DNA of 36,273 nt from a virus: positions 1 to 36,273 of the IMG/VR virus record IMGVR_UViG_3300014501_000011, one strand, 5' to 3'. Made by a program: the position numbers and the translations under genes. The notes beneath the pieces are model-generated. The model had not been told where the DNA came from and ran no database searches. It saw only the letters and a list, made by a program, of their open reading frames with translations. Positions 5,752 to 13,574 of this stretch are shown here, piece after piece (position 1 is the stretch's first letter; every line of letters begins with the position of its first letter).

Positions 5752-6252
5752 ATGGCTAAAGACCTGTTTGAAGAAGAAAATGACGAAAGAAGAAGAATAG
5801 AAAAACAGAAAGCTGATTCTATTGATCAAGGCATAGCAAAGTCACATTCCAGAATAGATGGCTTAACAACTGAGTTTAATATTTTTAATACCAATATCGA
5901 AATAGTGGTAAAAGAAGTAAAAAATAGCATTGCAGTACTAATAGACAAAACCAATATTGATTGTACCGCGATTGATAATCGTATTAATCTTGTTGAAAAT
6001 AGATTAGATGAATCTTTAAAAAACATACAAAGCGCTCTTAGTATAAAAGAGTTAATCCATATAAAAGACATGCATGATCTTTTTTATACTAACCCCACTC
6101 TTCAAGAAGATACTAAGAAACAAGTATTCACAAGATATGTTGATATCTATAAGAAGAATCACATTGATGATTTAAACTATAAATTCGATCATGACGGCAA
6201 TCCTGAAACCGACCAAATCACCCTTATGGATTACTTAAACGGCTACATATAA
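5752..6252 (+). CDS. Coiled-coil protein (166 aa)
   Basis: The protein is charged and helical through most of its length (NIEIVVKEVKNSIAVLIDKT; NRINLVENRLDESLKNIQSALS), with a C-terminal segment (FTRYVDIYKKNHIDDLNYKFDHDGNPETDQ) that may be a small folded domain. It has no membrane segment and no signal peptide. AAGG lies eight bases upstream of the ATG, and the gene starts 17 bp after the barrel gene, so the two are likely cotranscribed. No family was recognised. Confidence 0.6.
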   Translation: MAKDLFEEENDERRRIEKQKADSIDQGIAKSHSRIDGLTTEFNIFNTNIEIVVKEVKNSIAVLIDKTNIDCTAIDNRINLVENRLDESLKNIQSALSIKELIHIKDMHDLFYTNPTLQEDTKKQVFTRYVDIYKKNHIDDLNYKFDHDGNPETDQITLMDYLNGYI

Positions 6253-6317
6253 AAACTTGATAAAATTATAAAAGATGTGATATAATTACTAATTAATGCA
6301 ATGTAATTAGTATAACG

Positions 6318-6608
6318 ATGCTTCAAGATACACATACAATAATAAAGAAATTAATCAGCGTTGGCTTTACTGAAGAGCAAGCGGAGACTATTGTTGAATC
6401 CAATAAAGATGATATAAAACATTTATTGGAGAAATTAGCCACTAAGGCTGATTTGTCAATGGGAATATCCGCCGTTAAGGTTGAGATAGGAAATGTTAAG
6501 ACCGATGTAGGTTTATTAAGAGAACAAGTAAAAGACCTAAAATGGTATCTTGTCATATCTATGGGGCTAATGACTTTAATTCTTAGTGTTGTAACTTATA
6601 TAAAATGA
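6318..6608 (+). CDS. DUF1640-like coiled coil with C-terminal membrane anchor
   Basis: The 96-residue protein opens with the family signature DTHTIIKKLISVGFTEEQAETIVE, close to the CCDC90/DUF1640 motif (aspartate-threonine-histidine, leucine, glycine-phenylalanine-threonine, QAE). A KADLSMGISAVKVEIGNVKTDVGLLREQVKDL coiled coil and a final membrane helix (YLVISMGLMTLILSVVTYI) follow. It overlaps the next gene by four bases (ATGA), which implies coupling. At least four such proteins are encoded here (2257, 2906, 6318, 7025). Their role in phages is not established. Confidence 0.75.
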   Translation: MLQDTHTIIKKLISVGFTEEQAETIVESNKDDIKHLLEKLATKADLSMGISAVKVEIGNVKTDVGLLREQVKDLKWYLVISMGLMTLILSVVTYIK

Positions 6609-6835
6609 AACAATTAATTTGGATTAGTCCTAATAGATATTACATAATCTCGGTACAAGGTAATTTGTTTGGCGAGCCAACGGTTATAAAATCCTGGGGT
6701 GGTTTAAAAAGCAGATTGGGCAACTATGCTATAGAGACCTTTAATTCTCTTAAAGACGCATTAAAGGCTATTGATAAATTGTCAGAAGTACGCCAAAAAC
6801 GAGGCTATTGCCTTCAGGTTTTAACGAATAAATAG
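6605..6835 (+). CDS. WGR-domain protein (76 aa)
   Basis: Almost the whole protein is a WGR domain (PF05406): NRYYIISVQGNLFGEPTVIKSWGGLKSRLG aligns with the strand-rich core in which the Trp-Gly-Arg triplet is here Trp-Gly-Gly, then SLKDALKAIDKLSEVRQKRGYCLQVL matches the helix and Lys-x-x-Gly-Tyr end. WGR domains occur in PARPs and in stand-alone bacterial proteins and are thought to bind nucleic acids. The gene is coupled by ATGA overlap to the upstream gene. Its phage role is unknown; DNA binding or modification of a host function is possible. Confidence 0.75.
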   Translation: MKQLIWISPNRYYIISVQGNLFGEPTVIKSWGGLKSRLGNYAIETFNSLKDALKAIDKLSEVRQKRGYCLQVLTNK

Positions 6836-6848
6836 GTGGTATTTTACT

Positions 6849-7016
6849 ATGTTACCAATATGGCATTATATATTACAAATGTTTGCGTGTTTTATAGGGA
6901 TATTCCTAGGAATGGAATTAATGTTTTGGCGCTCTAATAAGAAAATGGATGACAATATGAAGCTCTTAATTACAAAGCACATGGAATTTTTGAAATCTGA
7001 AAAAAGGGAAAAATAG
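6849..7016 (+). CDS. Small membrane protein (55 aa)
   Basis: MLPIWHYILQMFACFIGIFLGMELMFW forms an N-terminal hydrophobic helix followed by a charged tail (RSNKKMDDNMKLLITKHMEFLKSEKREK). AGGTGG lies about ten bases upstream. Its stop codon sits 8 bp before the next ATG. The hydrophobic N terminus plus basic tail is holin- or regulator-like in shape, but there is no motif to support a lysis role. Function unknown. Confidence 0.55.
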   Translation: MLPIWHYILQMFACFIGIFLGMELMFWRSNKKMDDNMKLLITKHMEFLKSEKREK

Positions 7017-7024
7017 GGGAAATT

Positions 7025-7282
7025 ATGACAACGCTAACATTTGATACACATGCTTTGATTGAATCTTTAATAATAGCAAAGAAACAAGCCGAATCTATAG
7101 TAAGGGCTATACAAAGCGGTAGAGAAATGGATTTAAGTAACTTAGCTACTAAGACCGATATGGCCGAAATCAGAATGGAAATGGCACAATCAGAAAAAAG
7201 AATATTTATAGCATTAGGTGGCTCAGTAATAACTACATGTACTATTATATTAGGATTCTTACAGATGATGGGGAAATTATGA
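7025..7282 (+). CDS. DUF1640-like coiled coil with C-terminal membrane anchor (85 aa)
   Basis: The start MTTLTFDTHALIESLIIAKKQAESIVRAI keeps the DUF1640/CCDC90 signature (phenylalanine-aspartate-threonine-histidine, QAE). LSNLATKTDMAEIRMEMAQSEKRIF is the coiled coil, and IALGGSVITTCTIILGFLQMM the membrane anchor. It is preceded by GGGGA directly after the previous stop. Its last codons overlap, by ATGA, the start of a truncated second copy (7279-7341), so the gene has been duplicated in tandem and then cut. Confidence 0.75.
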   Translation: MTTLTFDTHALIESLIIAKKQAESIVRAIQSGREMDLSNLATKTDMAEIRMEMAQSEKRIFIALGGSVITTCTIILGFLQMMGKL

Positions 7283-7341
7283 CAACAGCAACATTTGATT
7301 CGCATACAGGGGTTCTGACCCGCAATCTCCTTTTTTTTTGA
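7279..7341 (+). pseudogene. Truncated second copy of the DUF1640-like gene
   Basis: The leader and first ten codons (MTTATFDSHT) repeat those of 7025-7282 (MTTLTFDTHA) with a few substitutions, including the GGGGAAATT before the ATG. After codon 10 the similarity stops and the frame ends at codon 21 past a nine-T run. This is a duplication broken by a later rearrangement, and marks the boundary between the plus-strand accessory genes and the minus-strand late operon. Confidence 0.7.
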
Positions 7342-7390
7342 TTTTAATTTTTAATGCTTAAAATATTGGGATTTTTGAATTAAGTCATAC

Positions 7391-7414
7391 CATATTGTCG
7401 GAACCGACAATATG
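7391..7414. promoter_or_regulatory. Perfect 24-bp palindrome
   Basis: CATATTGTCGG (7391-7401) and CCGACAATATG (7404-7414) are perfect complements separated by AA. The site lies 2 bp past the stop of the last late gene on the minus strand, and between convergent genes. No T run follows on either side, so it is either a tight terminator stem with weak U tract or a protein-binding site. It may also mark the rearrangement junction. Confidence 0.6.
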
Positions 7415-7415
7415 A

Positions 7416-7895
7416 TCATAACTCGTATACTTCCTGGGGTTGAACCAATTCAATAGTATGGGTTATCTCCTCATCCTTAAAGTAATCAACTACCGTATTT
7501 TCAATTTTATGTAATAAATTACCTACTATCATACCAGTAGCGCCCATAGAAACGGATAATACTTTATCTAAATATCCTATTTTAATAACACTTAATGACG
7601 ACTCTACTTTTAATGTCTCGCATTCTGCCGGAGCAGTTGATGCGGCTTTATAATTATGTACCCACTGCGTACCTAATTTATGACCAAAAATAACCCCTAT
7701 TGAACTATAGGTTAAGTAATATGAATCCATAATATTAAAATACTTTAATGCCAAGTCAGCCATATTAGTAGATGTGGCAATGGCTGCACATTTAGCACCG
7801 CATACATTATAACCAACTATTCCGGAAAATGGAACGCTAACAGGAATAGAAAAAACCGCTTTAGTTAGAAAGTTTTTTAATGAATTTAAAGACAT
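7416..7895 (-). CDS. Predicted membrane protein (159 aa), end of the late operon
   Basis: Hydrophobic stretches occur at about residues 14-38 (VFSIPVSVPFSGIVGYNVCG), 60-75 (TYSSIGVIFGHKLG) and 112-130 (VLSVSMGATGMIVGNLL), with an acidic C-terminal tail (DYFKDEEITHTIELVQPQE). The start has AGGGTG nearby. It is the last gene of the long leftward late transcript. Such positions often hold lysis or host-interaction genes, but it lacks recognisable holin or endolysin motifs. Function unknown. Confidence 0.6.
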   Translation of the reverse strand: MSLNSLKNFLTKAVFSIPVSVPFSGIVGYNVCGAKCAAIATSTNMADLALKYFNIMDSYYLTYSSIGVIFGHKLGTQWVHNYKAASTAPAECETLKVESSLSVIKIGYLDKVLSVSMGATGMIVGNLLHKIENTVVDYFKDEEITHTIELVQPQEVYEL

Positions 7896-7931
7896 ATCAC
7901 CCTATAAATTGGATTATACCCAACGCATTTG

Positions 7932-8168
7932 TTATTTTAACATTCCCAATGCTGATCTGTATTTATCAAGAATAGATTCTTTTTGTGCTCGCTCAGCAGA
8001 ACTTAATTTTCTTTCTTTTATAACTTGTTTAAGAGCAGGTATATTTAAATCATTAACCTTAGCTTCTTCATAGATGCATTTAAGATCACTAGTTGTAACG
8101 GCTCTATCTTGTTCTTTTGCTTCTATCCTATCTACAAATTTCTGTAGCGTTTCAGTTATAGTGCTCAT
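7932..8168 (-). CDS. gapR-like: GapR/DUF2312 family nucleoid protein
   Basis: The 78-residue protein matches GapR (PF10073) along its whole length: FVDRIEAKEQDRAVTTSDLKCIYEEAKVNDLNIPALKQVIKERK aligns with the family core (IERLEEEK, DIKEVYAEAK, GFDVKALRKIIRLRK), then SSAERAQKESILDKYRSALG. GapR is a tetrameric, alphaproteobacterial DNA clamp that prefers overtwisted AT-rich DNA ahead of replication forks and stimulates topoisomerases. A phage copy could support phage replication or transcription, or interfere with the host's. It overlaps its upstream neighbour by one base. Confidence 0.92.
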   Translation of the reverse strand: MSTITETLQKFVDRIEAKEQDRAVTTSDLKCIYEEAKVNDLNIPALKQVIKERKLSSAERAQKESILDKYRSALGMLK

Positions 8169-8389
8169 TAATCTTGCTCGTATCTAGCCATTTTACTCAT
8201 TTTGCGAGTCTCACCAGGAGTATACATATTTTTAGGTTCGGTCATTACGCCATTAAGATGATTAATCTTTATGATATTATTATCCTTTCTATAATTATAG
8301 TCGCAGTCCTGTGCTGGCGAAAAATTAAATTGATCTTTAATAGCAGCCTTTTTATTGCCTGAAAAGTTTTTAGAAGTATCATATGACAT
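8168..8389 (-). CDS. Hypothetical protein (73 aa)
   Basis: A hydrophilic protein starting MSYDTSKNFSGNKKAAIKDQ, rich in asparagine, lysine and tyrosine, with no membrane segment and no recognised fold. The C terminus (NMYTPGETRKMSKMARYEQD) is basic. It is translationally adjacent to the GapR-like gene (the ATG of one overlaps the stop of the other). The position late in the structural operon leaves both virion-associated and host-takeover roles open. Confidence 0.55.
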   Translation of the reverse strand: MSYDTSKNFSGNKKAAIKDQFNFSPAQDCDYNYRKDNNIIKINHLNGVMTEPKNMYTPGETRKMSKMARYEQD

Positions 8390-8462
8390 GACGCTAACCT
8401 ATTGAATTAGTTGTATTCTTTATACTAGCATAGCTTGTTTTGCAGGTAAACAATTTATTATA

Positions 8463-9221
8463 TTATGATCTTTGTATAAATTCGGTAACTCTCACTACGC
8501 CTTTCGCTCCTGCGCCACCAGTATTAGAAGAACCTTGATTCCACACACCCGCACCACCCCCACCGCCTCCGTAACCAGTTCCTGCTGCGCCATTATTACC
8601 TTGAGTAACTAATGCAATGCCACCAGCACCATAAATCGTGCTGCCTCCTGCACCCCCGAACCCTACTCCAATTCCTAAATTAATCCCTACCCCCCCACTT
8701 TGACCAACCCCATTAATTCCGGCTGTAGTTGTGCCAGCCCCTCCTAGACCACCAATCGCTAGATTCACAGAAGAGTTAGTAGTAGAAGCACCACCAGCGC
8801 CCCCCGTACAAGAAATCAAAGTACCAAAACTACACGTGCCACCAGAAGTTCCTGAGGCATATCCTGTCCCGCCCGTACCCCCTGCTCCGATAATAACAGA
8901 TTGCGATGCACCTACAGTTGCCGCAGTAAAAATATCAACCCCATATCCACCTGCGCCACCACCGCCACCATAACTACCCGTCGAACCACTAACAGCACCA
9001 CCACCACCACCACCAGAACCTAGAACTTCACTTATACAGTACACCATTCCTGGAGTAGGGGTATATGTGGCAGTCGAAGTAAGAGTTTGTTGGGTAATTT
9101 GATAGAAACACAAATTGACCCCTAGATTCAATCTTGAGGTTGCCGCACTTACAAGGTCACTTAAATTATTGGCCGCTAAAAGTAGAGTGCCATGAGCATT
9201 AATCGCATTATTTGTAGTCAT
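8463..9221 (-). CDS. Glycine-rich phage appendage protein
   Basis: A short N-terminal part (INAHGTLLLAANNLSDLVSAATSRLNLG) resembles the attachment start seen in neighbours. From about residue 45, TSTATYTPTPGMVYCISEVLGSG leads into a glycine-rich domain with GGGGGAGGYG runs, FTAATVGASQSVIIGAGG and the end GAGAKGVVRVTEFI. This is a known phage tail or fibre domain type. A second copy of the domain forms most of 18105-18989 (FTAAEIGASQAVVIG, GVCIITEYI). It is likely a tail fibre or host-contact protein. Confidence 0.75.
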   Translation of the reverse strand: MTTNNAINAHGTLLLAANNLSDLVSAATSRLNLGVNLCFYQITQQTLTSTATYTPTPGMVYCISEVLGSGGGGGGAVSGSTGSYGGGGGAGGYGVDIFTAATVGASQSVIIGAGGTGGTGYASGTSGGTCSFGTLISCTGGAGGASTTNSSVNLAIGGLGGAGTTTAGINGVGQSGGVGINLGIGVGFGGAGGSTIYGAGGIALVTQGNNGAAGTGYGGGGGGAGVWNQGSSNTGGAGAKGVVRVTEFIQRS

Positions 9222-9231
9222 TTTGTATTAC

Positions 9232-9828
9232 CTATACATATGTAATATTACCTTGAGCACCCCCTAAAACAGCCCAGATATTATTAGCAGTTACACAAAT
9301 TACTGTGATAGAATCCCACTGATTACTACTGGCTAAACTTCCCCCAGTTCCTGTTGTGGTTACTACATTTCCGAAGTGAATAGCCTGAGAGGCATTTTGA
9401 GCTATTGCCCAACCGCCCGCTCCCTTACCTTGCACAGAAATAACGCTTCCTATCGCAGCAGTCGCAGGAAGAGTTAAAGTAACTAAACCTGCATTATCGG
9501 CTATATAACCATTATTGATTGCCATTGCTTGAGTAGTGCCGGTTACGTCAGACCATGTAATACCGCCACCAGCGGTATTAGTGATGGTAATAGCGCCGGT
9601 CGCACTACTAATAGAAATCCCAGTCCCCGCCGTTAATGTAGCGCCCGCTGGATCACTTGAAGTAGTACCTATAGGAATTTGACCCGCACTTAAAACTAAT
9701 GAAGTTGCAGCGCTAGAACCTTCCCCTATTAAAATGCCATGAGCCGTAGGATTAGAAACACCCGTGCCACCAATAGTAGGCGATATAGGAGTACTTGCAT
9801 TAGCATTAATCGCATTTTGAATAGCCAT
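9232..9828 (-). CDS. Tail appendage protein, paralogue of 9842-10312
   Basis: A 198-residue beta-rich protein. The N terminus (QNAINANASTPISPTIGGTGVSNPTAHGILIGEG) is a repeat-like phage fibre start, with GQIPIGTTSSDPAGATLTAGTGISI following in the middle. The last 90 residues (TLPATAAIGSVISVQGKGAGGWAIAQNASQAIHFGN, TTGTGGSLASSNQWDSITVICVTANNIWAVLGG) recur in the next gene. It is probably a tail spike or fibre part. Upstream genes are 13 bp or less away, so all are in one transcript. Confidence 0.65.
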   Translation of the reverse strand: MAIQNAINANASTPISPTIGGTGVSNPTAHGILIGEGSSAATSLVLSAGQIPIGTTSSDPAGATLTAGTGISISSATGAITITNTAGGGITWSDVTGTTQAMAINNGYIADNAGLVTLTLPATAAIGSVISVQGKGAGGWAIAQNASQAIHFGNVVTTTGTGGSLASSNQWDSITVICVTANNIWAVLGGAQGNITYV

Positions 9829-9841
9829 TATTATACCTTAA

Positions 9842-10312
9842 TTAAGTTACCGTAAATTCTCCAAGCGATGTTAAGACTTGAAATCTTGTATTAGCTACAT
9901 TGCAAACAACAGAAATTGTGCCACCTGTAGAAGTTAATGTAATAGAACCGCCAATACCTGTGGTGGTCGTACTACCATTAAAAATGATTGCTTGAGATGC
10001 CCGTTGAGCAATGGTAAAAGCGCCTGAATTCATCTCAGCTATTTGATACGTATCCCCTACCGCAGAAGTTGCAGGAAGAGTGAATGTCAAAGTAGAGGCG
10101 CTATTGGCAAAATAACCATTACCATCTGCTAACGCAGTACTAGAAGTTACCACCGACCAAACAGTAGTTACTGAAGCCCCAGGAGACCATGAGCCATCTC
10201 CTAATAAAACAAAATTTTCCTGACCTGCTATCGGCTGAGGTACTAAACCTATCGAGCCATTTGTACTGGCGGTAGCCCCTAAAAACATTCCTGGCAAACT
10301 GGTGTTAGCCAT
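9842..10312 (-). CDS. Tail appendage protein (156 aa)
   Basis: Its C-terminal half (FTLPATSAVGDTYQIAEMNSGAFTIAQRASQAIIFNG, TTGIGGSITLTSTGGTISVVCNVANTRFQVL) is homologous to the end of 9232-9828, showing a gene duplication. The N-terminal half (MFLGATASTNGSIGLVPQPIAGQENFVLLGDGSW) resembles phage fibre segments with a GLVP and GDGSW motif. Beta-rich, with no signal peptide; a virion surface role is likely. It overlaps the gene upstream by eight bases. Confidence 0.65.
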   Translation of the reverse strand: MANTSLPGMFLGATASTNGSIGLVPQPIAGQENFVLLGDGSWSPGASVTTVWSVVTSSTALADGNGYFANSASTLTFTLPATSAVGDTYQIAEMNSGAFTIAQRASQAIIFNGSTTTTGIGGSITLTSTGGTISVVCNVANTRFQVLTSLGEFTVT

Positions 10313-10634
10313 TTTGTGTCGCCTGCATAGTACAATTTAAACTTGTGCTACCACCAACATCAGATAGAACTGCAACTATTTCTTCATTATTAACAATATT
10401 TTCAATCCCTACCCCCCCATCGGCCGTGAGAAATAAAGGAGTCCCGTTACCAGTTATAGTCACCGGAATGAAAGTACTAGGATCGCCTACAACCCCTGTA
10501 AAAAGCGTTACGTTCGCACCATCCCAAGTGCCCCAAACCTTAAAAGAACCAGTAGCACTAGAAAAACTATAGGGAATACTGGATATATTTTGAGTTTGAT
10601 TCGTGAAGAATATTATTGTGCTATTACTGGCCAT
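10305..10634 (-). CDS. Small tail-associated protein (109 aa)
   Basis: The protein is beta-rich with an internal FKVWGTWDGANVTLFTGVVGDPSTFIPVTITGNG segment, reminiscent of small phage structural proteins with an immunoglobulin-like or jelly-roll domain. It sits inside the appendage cluster, overlapping the next gene by eight bases. No specific family was recognised. It is likely part of the tail tip or fibre assembly. Confidence 0.5.
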   Translation of the reverse strand: MASNSTIIFFTNQTQNISSIPYSFSSATGSFKVWGTWDGANVTLFTGVVGDPSTFIPVTITGNGTPLFLTADGGVGIENIVNNEEIVAVLSDVGGSTSLNCTMQATQNG

Positions 10635-10647
10635 CCTTAACCTTTAA

Positions 10648-11340
10648 TTATATTACCAAGTAACCAATGAGTATTGTGCCGTTTAAAGCTGTAGCAGCCG
10701 TATTGTTGTATATGGTTAGTGTTGCTGTACCTGAGCTTGGAGCTACTTTTAGAGTAATATTTTCCGTGGTATTGCTACCGCCTTGTATCGATAGAAGAAC
10801 CGTATTGGTGCTACCAATAAAAGTATTTGTCCATGTAATCGCATAGCTTCCTGCTCCAGCGGTACTTAAAGAACTGGTTGTAATAACTCCCGACATACCA
10901 CTTGCTGTAACTGCATTAGAAGATTCTGTACCATTAACTTTATTAGCAACAATACTAGCACCTGCCGCCAATGTATTAGTGCCGTGATCCAATAAGAATT
11001 TAGCTGTGGCTGCGCCAGGATCAGGAATGGTTATGGTTGTAGCCTGCCCCATTGCAGCGTTGGTTATTTCAGTGAGTGTATTACCGGTACTATTTGTGGC
11101 GACTAATTTTAAAGTCCCTTTGGAAGCCGTTGCAGGAAATATAGTTAAACTTCCCGGTATACCTGAAGAACCTAAAACTAAATTAGGCTCAGCCGTACCA
11201 CCCGCTAATAGATTGGTAACGGTGATTTGCCTAGGCTCAACGATATTGTCGCTAGTATTTAGTCTTTGAAGTAGAATTGTATCACTTGAAATAGCACTCG
11301 TTACTACTGTACCTTCTGCCCTATTAATACCTGCGCGCAT
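10648..11340 (-). CDS. Phage fibre-like protein (230 aa)
   Basis: The middle, LKLVATNSTGNTLTEITNAAMGQATTITIPDPGAATAKFLL, is a recurrent element of phage tail and virion proteins (asparagine-x-threonine-glycine, NAxMGQATTITIPDPG). The rest is beta-rich and threonine/serine-rich, ending in a hydrophobic strand (ATALNGTILIGYLVI). It is the first of the appendage genes downstream of the ejection-type protein at 11408. Probable surface-exposed virion protein. Confidence 0.65.
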   Translation of the reverse strand: MRAGINRAEGTVVTSAISSDTILLQRLNTSDNIVEPRQITVTNLLAGGTAEPNLVLGSSGIPGSLTIFPATASKGTLKLVATNSTGNTLTEITNAAMGQATTITIPDPGAATAKFLLDHGTNTLAAGASIVANKVNGTESSNAVTASGMSGVITTSSLSTAGAGSYAITWTNTFIGSTNTVLLSIQGGSNTTENITLKVAPSSGTATLTIYNNTAATALNGTILIGYLVI

Positions 11341-11407
11341 TATAAACCTACTTGGTTAATTTGATAGGGTAAGTCTACATGAAAAAAAACAAAATAAAAG
11401 ATAAATA

Positions 11408-13573
11408 TCAATAGGTTAAGTCGTTATTATTATTTCCATAAAGCTTGGAATGAAGTCTTACGACTTCATCATCGGTTAAATAGCCAAACTCTTTGTCTTC
11501 GGCCTCAAATTCTTTATCTTCATCTGTTTTGGGCTTGCCATATAATCGGGTATCCAGACTTTTAAGCTCTTCAAGAGAAAGATTATCGTATTCGGGATAT
11601 TCTGAGGGTTCTTCTATGTTATCGGATTGATTGATGTTCCTATCTTGAGCGATAGCGCCTTCTATCGAGGCAACGGGAGAACCTTTTTTAACAGCCTTAA
11701 CAGAGGCTTTTGTAGCTCCAACGGCGGCTTCAGCCATTAATCGAGTAAATTGAGTGACTCTGTCATCAAGGTCGGTTATTTTTTCTACTTTTCTCATTCT
11801 TTCGTTCCACCTTGGATCAAGAATTAAATCTATAGCGGCTTTATCGAATTTCACTCCCACCTTTTCTGCTATTGCATTCAACACCTGCACTGTTTTATTG
11901 GTCGATAGATTAACTCCTTTTTCTGCTGCGGATTTAACGCTGACCGACTCTATCAAGTTACCAAAAGTCTTTTTCATTAAAGCTAGGTTTTTTTGCGCGC
12001 CCTTATTATGAGAAAGCGCCTCATGAAATTGCCTATATGTCTTATTGTCTTTTAAAATCTTCTTATAGAAATTAGAAGCACCAGATTCGGTTGTGCCTAT
12101 TTTCCTTTCCATTTCCTGACGTACTATATTTTTCCATGCTTCAGGACTCTCTTTATATATTTGATCTCGTATCTCTTTAAAGATTTTAGGATTGGTTTGC
12201 GCGTGATCGAATATATCTTTTCCTATATTCTTTATAGTAATATCTTTTCTAGTAGCTATTTTGCCTATTGTGCCGTTTTTTAACGCTTCAATTGCAGGGC
12301 TTCCTTCTTCGTATATTGATCGCGCTTTTTTGTATATGGGACTCAATTGATCCATAATGCTGGTAAGTCGCTTTTTAGATGCCGTTAACACCCTGACGGC
12401 ATCTTTATTAGGTGCGGTAATAGACTTGTTCTTTGCTATTCTTGAATCTATATCTCTTTTTGCTAAATCTAAGACTCGTATAGAGTTTTTTTTAAACCCC
12501 TCTAAATCAACATAATATTGGGGGTCATTCCACACTTTGTTTATTGATCTAATAATAGCGGGGTCTTCAGCTATAGCTTTAGGCCATTTTATTTCTTTTG
12601 TGGGTTCTAATTTAGTAGTAACAATTGGCTCTCCGTATGCATCTAAAATACTGCTAACTACCTTCACCTCCTTATCAGGAACTCTCTTGCCTACCAATTT
12701 TTTAGCTGCTTGCTCATAATAAGGGGCTGCTTCTTTTTGTAATGCCTTTTCTTTTTTCCCAATGATGTTTTTTGCTGCAACTTGTAAATCGGCATCAGGA
12801 CTTACTTTAATTGTAGAGCCGGTAGATATATTCTCAAGATTATCCTCTATCAATCGATCTAGCTTTTTGCCACGTCCTTGTTGGAATTCGTACAAATCTT
12901 TCGCACCTTCTTTAGTATATCCCTGTGCTCCTTGTTTCGCTGCTAAAAACGGCTCTCCGGAAGCTTCGGCAGGAGTCAGATGAAAACCTAGTTGTTGAGC
13001 GGCGTTTTTGGTTTCTTCGGCCTTACCCAAATCAAACGGTGTATATTTTTTAGTGGCATGCCTATCGGGAGTAGGAAACTCTTCTATGCCTTTTTTTAGT
13101 AATCTCTCTATTTCGGGGATACCTTTTGTAAATGCTGTTCCTGGCTGAAAGAGCACACTAGCTAATTCCCCTCCTAAGCGCGCTTTTCGCTCACTCTCAT
13201 TTTTAGGGCTTCCCGTAATAGAATCGGCTATATCGGTGGCCACTTCATGAGAAAAGTAAGGCAAAGAAAAAGGAAAAATACTATCTTCATCTTTTGGATG
13301 CCCAACATTTTCTTCGCCATATTTATAAGCGGCATACTTTTTAAATGGATAGGTGGCTGCATTATATCCTACGGCCGGTAGATCCAAAAGCGAAGCCAAG
13401 CCGACCGGAATCCCCGTTAGGGTTTGTTTAGGATTTTCCGCCATACTTTCTATTACACCAGGAATCGCACTTGCTATTTCACCAGGGATTTGAGCCAATC
13501 TATTAGCTTCTTTTTTTAAATAAGGAATACCCGACAAGGATTCTTTAGATTCTTTCTTTTTATCTTCCGCCAT
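11408..13573 (-). CDS. Large internal virion / DNA ejection-type protein
   Basis: A 721-residue, mostly helical and charged protein. The N-terminal 60 residues alternate hydrophobic and glycine-proline turns (IPGEIASAIPGVIESM, LTGIPVGLASLLDLPAVGYNA) suited to membrane contact, then long helices follow (KKEKALQKEAAPYYEQAAKKL; KRLTSIMDQLSPIYKKARSIYEEGSPAIEAL). The C terminus is acidic. In podoviruses, proteins of this size and place, next to the tail hub and glutamine-rich protein, are released with DNA at infection (P22 gp16/gp20-like or T7 gp15/16-like roles). The assignment is by architecture and position. Confidence 0.6.
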   Translation of the reverse strand: MAEDKKKESKESLSGIPYLKKEANRLAQIPGEIASAIPGVIESMAENPKQTLTGIPVGLASLLDLPAVGYNAATYPFKKYAAYKYGEENVGHPKDEDSIFPFSLPYFSHEVATDIADSITGSPKNESERKARLGGELASVLFQPGTAFTKGIPEIERLLKKGIEEFPTPDRHATKKYTPFDLGKAEETKNAAQQLGFHLTPAEASGEPFLAAKQGAQGYTKEGAKDLYEFQQGRGKKLDRLIEDNLENISTGSTIKVSPDADLQVAAKNIIGKKEKALQKEAAPYYEQAAKKLVGKRVPDKEVKVVSSILDAYGEPIVTTKLEPTKEIKWPKAIAEDPAIIRSINKVWNDPQYYVDLEGFKKNSIRVLDLAKRDIDSRIAKNKSITAPNKDAVRVLTASKKRLTSIMDQLSPIYKKARSIYEEGSPAIEALKNGTIGKIATRKDITIKNIGKDIFDHAQTNPKIFKEIRDQIYKESPEAWKNIVRQEMERKIGTTESGASNFYKKILKDNKTYRQFHEALSHNKGAQKNLALMKKTFGNLIESVSVKSAAEKGVNLSTNKTVQVLNAIAEKVGVKFDKAAIDLILDPRWNERMRKVEKITDLDDRVTQFTRLMAEAAVGATKASVKAVKKGSPVASIEGAIAQDRNINQSDNIEEPSEYPEYDNLSLEELKSLDTRLYGKPKTDEDKEFEAEDKEFGYLTDDEVVRLHSKLYGNNNNDLTY

Positions 13574-13574
13574 A

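Noticed and set aside
8731-8973. Plus-strand proline-rich frame opposite the glycine-rich tail gene
   Set aside because: Antisense of glycine codons reads as proline and alanine; there is no start signal and composition explains it.
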